From contig MNCI01006555.1 of assembly GCA_015680685.1 (NCBI GenBank), positions 653,478-717,477 on the forward strand: DNA of 64,000 nucleotides, read 5' to 3'. This stretch comes from Gnetum montanum. Its lineage: Eukaryota > Streptophyta > Gnetopsida > Gnetales > Gnetaceae. The notes beneath the pieces were generated by a model. The model saw only the letters and a list, made by a program, of their open reading frames with translations, was not told the DNA's origin and did not search any database. A program made the position numbers and the translations under genes. The stretch's first letter is position 1. The number at the start of each line of letters is the position of its first letter. Positions 58,480 through 64,000 of this stretch are shown one piece after another.

Positions 58480-60480
58480 AGCTTCTATGCTAAGCCCTCC
58501 TTGTTTCCATACTAAGCCCCCCTTACAGGGGGCATGTTAGCATGGAGGATTCTAAGGGGCTGAGTCTTGATGAATTTCAACCAGTCTTGGACATGCATGT
58601 GCATTCCCAGGGTTGCTAGGGCTATTAAGCATCACCAAAGATCAAAATTTATCATTTTTAAGATCATTTACTGCATCTTCAGGGTTACCCCCTTATTTCC
58701 ATGATAAGCCCTCTTCCCCCCCTCCCCCCCCACCNCTTGGGATTACTGAGGTTGCTAGGCATCACCCAAGGTTAAAATGTATTAGTTTTAATGCTTTTTT
58801 ATTACATTTTAGGGTTACCCCTTTGCTTCCACACTAAGCCCCCCTCCATGAAGGTGTGTCAGTGTGGAAGACTCCAAGGGATTAATTTTTGATGAATTTT
58901 GACCACTCTTGGACATGCATGTGCATTCTCGGGGTTATTGGAGCTACTGGGCATTGCCAAAGATCATAATTTGTCAATTCTGAGGCCATTTAATGCATTT
59001 TCATGGTTACCCCTTTGTTTTCATGGTAAGCCCCATCCCNNNNNNNNNNNNNNNNNNNNAACAAGAGGATGTGTCAGCATGGAAATAAATCTTCAAGGGA
59101 TTGATTTTTGATGAATTTAACTAGTTTTGGGCATGCATGTGCATTCCTAAGATTGTTGGGATTGCTAGACATCACCCAAGATCACAATTTGCTAGATTTA
59201 ATGTTATTTTGTTAATTTTTGAGGTTACCGCCTTGTTTCTATGCTAAGCCTTCCCTCCCCTCTCCTCTTCACCCCTCCCCCCCCCCCCCCCCCTCTCACC
59301 TCCCCCTCTAGGATATGTATCAACATGAAAAACTCCAAGGGCTTTATTTTTGATAAATTCTTACTAGTCTTGGGCATGCATGTGCATTCCTTGGGTTACT
59401 AAAGCTTCTAGGTATTTTCCAATGTCAAAAATTATTAATTCTGAGGTCATTTAATGCATTTTCAGGTTATCCATTTATTTCCATGCTGAGGCCCCTCACC
59501 CTATTCCAAGGGGATGTGTCAATATGAAAGTCTCCAAGGGCATTATGTTTGATGAATTTTGACTAGTTTTGGGCATGCATGTGCATTCCTAGGGTTACTG
59601 GAGCTACTGGGCATTGCCCAAGGTCAAAAGTTGTTAATTTTAAGGTCATTTGATGCATTTTTAGGGTTTCCCCCTTGTTCCCATCCTAAGCTCCCCCTCC
59701 AAAAGGGTGTGTCAGTGTGGAAGACTTCAAGGGATTGATTTTTGATGAATTTCGACTAGTTTTGGACATGCATGTTCATTCCTGGGGTTGCCAGACATAC
59801 CAAGAATTTCCCAAGATCAAAACTTGTTAATTTTGTGGTCATTTAATGCAATTTCAAGGTTACCCCATTATTTCCAAATTGATTCCCCTTCTAGGGGATT
59901 TTTCAACATGGGAGACTTTAAGTGCTTTTTTATGAATTTTGACTAGTTTTGGGCATGCATGTGCATTCCCTGGGTTGCCAGAGCTACTAGGCATTGCCCA
60001 AGTGGTCACCCAATTTTTTCCATGCTAAGCCCCCATCCAAGGAGGTGTGTCAGTGTGAAAGACTCCAATGGGCTAATTTTTGATGAATTTTGACCAATTT
60101 TTGGCATGCATGTATATTCCCAGGGTTGCCAAAGCTACTGGGCATTTCCCAAGGTCGAAACTTGTTACTTTTCTAGTCATTTAATGCATTTTCAAGGTTA
60201 CCCCCTTATTTCCATGCTAAGACCTCCACTCATGAGGGTGTGTTAGTGTGAAAGACTCCAAGGAACTAATTTTGATGAATTTGGACTAGTTTTGGGCATG
60301 CATGTGCATTCCCAAGGTTGTCGAAGCTACTAAGCATTGTCCAAGATCAAATGTTATTAGTTTTTAGTTTTGTAAATTGATTTTAAAGGTTACCCCCTTG
60401 TTTCCATGTTGAGGGCTGCCCCCTCACCCCATCCCATCTTCTCCAGGGGGATGTGTTAGCATGGAGGATCCCAAGGAGGT
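58480..60480. repeat. Tandem array of about 200 bp units (B2 spacer)
   Basis: Nine anchors of the form GGGCATGCATGTGCATTCC (near 58590, 58912, 59129, 59373, 59572, 59766, 59953, 60101 and 60294) mark degenerate units of about 150-245 bp. Each unit also has TTTGATGAATTTTGACTAGT before the anchor, GGGCATTGCCCAAG after it, and a C-rich CTAAGCCCCC / GTGTGTCAGTGTGGAAGACT pair. C-runs reach about 18 bases (59276-59293), and two N gaps (58735, 59040-59059) fall in C-rich spots. Confidence 0.8.
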
Positions 60481-63170
60481 GAGAACCTAAGGGATTATCA
60501 ACTACTGGAGGTCACAGAGAGGTAGCAAGACTCTCAATTCAAGAAGTATGGTCATTAGATGGCATATCCTCTTAAACCCCCATGTTGGCCTTACACCGAA
60601 TGGCATGGAGGGAGGAATTTACCAACATGGGATATGATACAAAGTTGCAAATTGGCTTGTTTGAATGCAAGAGATAGGCTATTGGAGGTTATACAAGAGT
60701 ATAAAGGTCAATTATAGTAACTAGGTGGTTGATTTATGTAATTTTGTAGTACTTCCTATTCATCCATGCTAAGTCAAAGTACTTAGCATAGATGAGGCCT
60801 CCCCCCAATGTAAAACTAGCAAATTAAAAGGTTTTAACCACTTTTCACTAGGTTTTCCAAGGTGTAGGGGTGGTCAAGAGTGATTGCATAGGCTCTTAGT
60901 TGTGTGGGCTTCTTCTAGGGGATCGATCTATGTGTAGTGGGTAATGTGGGGTATGAATGAGGGTTACCCTCTTTTTTTCCATACTAAACCCACCCCCTCC
61001 CTCCCCAAGGGGAATGAACTAGCGAATACACCCAAAGTGACTATTTTAGAAAAGTTTGATTCCCTTTTAGAGATTAGGGTTGAATAGTGCATGTAGAAAT
61101 TGCTAAAAATGGCCAAGAAAGTTATCTTTTTATGTTTTTAAGGGGTGGAAGACATGCTTCCACGTTGAGTATGATATCCACAATGTGGATGCATGGGAGT
61201 TGAGGCTTAGGTGTGGTTCTATGTGTTGAAGGGATCAAACCCCAACATTGACATAGCTACCAACCCAAAAAGTAGCATGTGTGAGGGCGTAGGGTAAGGC
61301 CCATGGTTTTACAAATTTAAAAAGTAAAAAATTAAGGAAAAAATAAAGGTATTTTTTGTTCCTACCCTCCTAGAGTTTAGTGTATGTGGAGTGGTCATAC
61401 ATAGAATTAGCAAGTAGGGGTTTAGGGTGGAAATGTTGGGTTTTATGTGTTTCTAATGCCCAAACTTATGAAAACTCATCATAAGTTAGCATTCTATTAA
61501 TTAACGCAATGAAGAAGAGCCTTTGCATCCATTTTTTTATAGTAGATCTTATCAACCTTTAGCATTGAAGCTTCCCTTCTCTCCTTTTCCTAGTGTTGAG
61601 GCTCTACCCTCTTCATATTTCAATTCTCCTCCCAATGTTGATCATCAATATGAAGAAAAATAGCAAAAATCCACACATTCAAATATCAAATGAAGCTACC
61701 AAAAGGGTTTCCACCTTTCCCAAGGCTATTTCCATCCAAGTGACTTCCTCATCAGTTCCAAGAAAGGACATTCTTTGCCTTTTGTATGGTATTCTAGCCA
61801 TTTTTGTGCTTTTCATGGTAGAAACGGGCCATTTTTCTTAGATCTAGTCAAAAGGAGTCAATAAAATGGAATTATAACAAAATACCACATCACAATTTGA
61901 CCATTTTCATGCAGATCTATGGTTATTTTGCTATTTTTACTTAGGTAAATAACATTTTTGAAATTAGGCTTGCTTTTTCAAGTGTTTTTTCTAAAAATCT
62001 CATGTTGGGGCCATTTTTTTAGATCTAGAGCTAAGGATTCATTAAAATTCAATTCTAATGACATCATACCCCATTATTTTGATGTTTTTTTTAATGAGTT
62101 GATGTTGGTTTGGATATTTTGGCTATAATATATGGCTATATAATGTCAAATTCATGTTTTTTATGCTTTTTGGTTCGAAAAAGCAAGTTATGTTGTGTAT
62201 CATTTTTTAGAAAAATGGCTTGATTTTTGCAAAATTTAACATCTTTGGTTTTTAGTGTTATATTTAAGCTTTGAAATGGCTATGGTCTTGTTTAATTTGG
62301 AGTTCTATTGGTCATGTTATGGCTATTTTGGTTTGCTTGTGTAATTAAGGGTTTGTACCATTTTTTATATTTTCGTCAACATTAATGAATTTTTTCTAAA
62401 ATATTGGCAGGGGTTTTGAATTTTTATTGAGTGTGGATGTGTAGGGCTTGATTCACTCTTTCAAATGGTGGTAGAATCACTATGTTTGAAGCTTACATGA
62501 ATTTTTTCCTAACCCTGCATGAATGGGGGTTGATGTTAATGGCTACAGTTTTGTTATTTTTGGCTATGTTTTGTACAAGAATGGTTACATGCTTTTAGTT
62601 GTAACAATCATGGCTAGAAAGTTCATGATTTCAGGTTTTCTTCCATGGTGGAATCATTGAAATTGGATCTAATATGATTTTTAAGAATTTTATGGTGAGG
62701 TTATGTTAATTTGTCTAAATTTGGTTGTAGCACTTTACCCCTTTGAGGATGGGTGTGGTTGTCATAGTTGAAATTATCAACCTCCATGCTCCTCAAGATT
62801 ATAACTAATGTTGTAAATTTTATTTTTTGTTTGTTTTTTTAAAAGATTTTTACTATTTTTATTAATTTTTTTACTTATTCTTATTATGGACAATTTTTCT
62901 ATGTTTTGATGCTTTTTCTAAATGCATGTTTTGTGCTAAGGCATAATCTTGGTTGTGATGCTTTTATTATGAAAATTTTGGCTATAAATTCTAGGAGAGA
63001 TTGCAGTAATATGGTTTTTTTTGTGACTTAATAAAATTTAGACCAACACCTTAGAGCTTTTTATGGGAGCTAATTTCACCCCTCACTAGAATGTGTAAAA
63101 TTTGTTAAGATGTTCTGAGTGCTAAAATGTTGTGCTAATGTTGTTGTTTTTTTATACTTTCCCCCTGTAG
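60481..63170 (+). other. T-rich spacer upstream of the antisense ORF (B2)
   Basis: There is no assured gene. A short open frame (61593-61841, plus) could be a first exon, followed by T-rich, G-poor DNA (61850-63168) that ends TACTTTCCCCCTGTAG, a good plant 3' splice site at 63169-63170. Poly-T and TTTTGG words dominate on the plus strand. This would be a first intron or promoter of the antisense ORF, but no TATA box can be defended. Confidence 0.35.
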
Positions 63171-64000
63171 GATCCTACTCAAGCTAGTGCTCATTGTGGT
63201 TGAGCTAGTTGGCATCCTTTGCTTCCTTAGTTAACTTATGGACCACATCCCTCTGCTTCCTCAATTAACTTACATACCACAGCCCTCTCCTTGACTTGAC
63301 ATTGAAAAAGATGTCAACATGAATTTGGCAAGGGGCAAGGAATTTTCTTGCCTATCTTCCCCAAAACTTTAGTGTGATGATGTGGTCATAGTTATTTAAG
63401 AAAGTGGCTATGATTATCATGAATACTTTGCTTCCTAAGTTTGCATTATCGATGGACCAGAGACCTGATTTGCAAGAGAGCTAGCAGATTTCATCAGTCC
63501 ATGGTACTTGATGCAATATGATTAATACTTTGATGGTGTTACAAAGAGTCCACTCTTTGTTCCAAAATCCTACAAGAACTATGTATTGATTACAAGGGTA
63601 AGCATAGCTATTATAGGTTTTAATATTTTGGTTTTATCTAGTTTAATCTTCTCTCTTCTAACTTGTTGGTTTTTATACATGTCTTGTACGTACAATGTCA
63701 ATGATCAAGGTTTGATCAAGAATGATCAAACCTTGGCAGTGGTGCATACCGCATTGAATGATTTCACCAAAGGCCCCAAGATTAGACATGTTGTTTTTGA
63801 GTAGATAAGAGGGGAGTTCAATGAATATCCAACTAGATTTAACCTTGTTTATAAGAAGTGTATGGCTACCAAAATAGCACATAGCTAGTGGATGCCCCCT
63901 AAGGATATCAAAGATATGGGTATTATTGTTGGGCCACTACACAAGCTTTTCCAAGTAGGAAGAAGAAGAGTGAGAAATTGGGTATGTTGTTATGCTAAAG
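63171..64000 (+). pseudogene. Start of the antisense ORF in element B2
   Basis: The plus-strand homologue of 25301-28965 in B1. After the splice site at 63170 it reads FLAYLPQNFSVMMW (about 63340-63383), matching FLKFFLHHFSVMI of B1, then MNTLLPKFALSM, HGTXCNMINTLMVLQRVHSLF and, after an intron that begins near 63598 (GTAAGCATAG), QTLAVVHTALNDFTKG, HVVFE, IRGEFNEYPTRFNLVYKKCM and MGIIVGPLHKLF. The frame runs off the window edge. It is more diverged than the neighbouring pol, and I do not recognise the protein. Confidence 0.55.

Larger units (their letters stand above)
52218..64000 (-). mobile_element. Element B2: Tat-like retrotransposon, right part beyond the window
   Basis: The minus-strand element starts with its 3' LTR (52218-53510) and runs off the right edge. 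Seen in plus coordinates: polypurine tract, 3' non-coding region, boundary repeats (54430-54612), integrase, two RNases H, RT (to 57864), a boundary unit (58075-58140), a 2 kb tandem array, a T-rich region, and the beginning of the antisense ORF (63171 on). The order equals B1. gag, protease, primer site and the 5' LTR should follow to the right. Confidence 0.75.

Noticed and set aside
1-64000. Cellular tRNA, rRNA or intact host protein genes
   Set aside because: No cloverleaf with A and B boxes, no rRNA-like block and no uninterrupted host frame was found; tRNA-like words are primer sites of the retrotransposons.

Overview
This window looks like plant nuclear heterochromatin: AT-rich, with no intact host gene, and filled by nested, old LTR retrotransposons whose coding regions can be read only across many stops and frameshifts. 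Decay is dominated by C-to-T and G-to-A changes, as expected of methylated transposon DNA. Runs of N (27521-27684, 58735, 59040-59059) mark a draft assembly. Large, slowly purged plant genomes such as those of gymnosperms look like this, but nothing here proves the taxon.

Two Ty3/gypsy families make up most of the window. Family A is Athila-like, with an Asp-tRNA-type primer site and about 0.85 kb LTRs. Its copies are A1 (1-6764, minus), a lone LTR (15411-16251), an integrase/RNase H remnant A2 (about 37430-38361, minus) and the 5' half of A3 (47347-52217, plus). Family B is Tat-like: its RT has the YVDDIVVKS style, a second RNase H follows the first, the Gag is of the Tat type, and its copies share primer-site and polypurine-tract sequences. 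Its copies are C (about 10620-15410, plus), B1 (16280-35729, minus, both LTRs present), B3 (38362 to about 47335, minus) and B2 (52218 to beyond 64000, minus). Other pieces are a primer site with a possible copia-type LTR near 7200, an LTR with a decayed Met-tRNA primer site at 8823-9602, and a probable lone LTR at 35959-37421.

The nesting order can be read directly. B3 inserted into A2, A3 inserted into the right LTR of B3, and B2 inserted into A3. The lone A LTR interrupts C, and B1 lies next to it. The missing right-hand parts of B2, A3, B3 and A2 should follow beyond base 64000, in that order.

Three things stand out. (1) In B1, and again in B2, an intron-containing reading frame on the strand opposite to gag and pol lies between the protease and reverse transcriptase modules; I do not recognise its protein. 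(2) B3, which has gag and protease but no pol, carries a fragment of a plant receptor-like kinase resembling the CRINKLY4/ACR4 group, which is a captured host gene piece. (3) Short tandem repeats built on TAGTTTAAGGCC border the family B modules, and the pol-less copies B3 and C have one such block where B1 has the antisense ORF plus pol. This suggests that the repeats mediated the deletion that produced non-autonomous elements.
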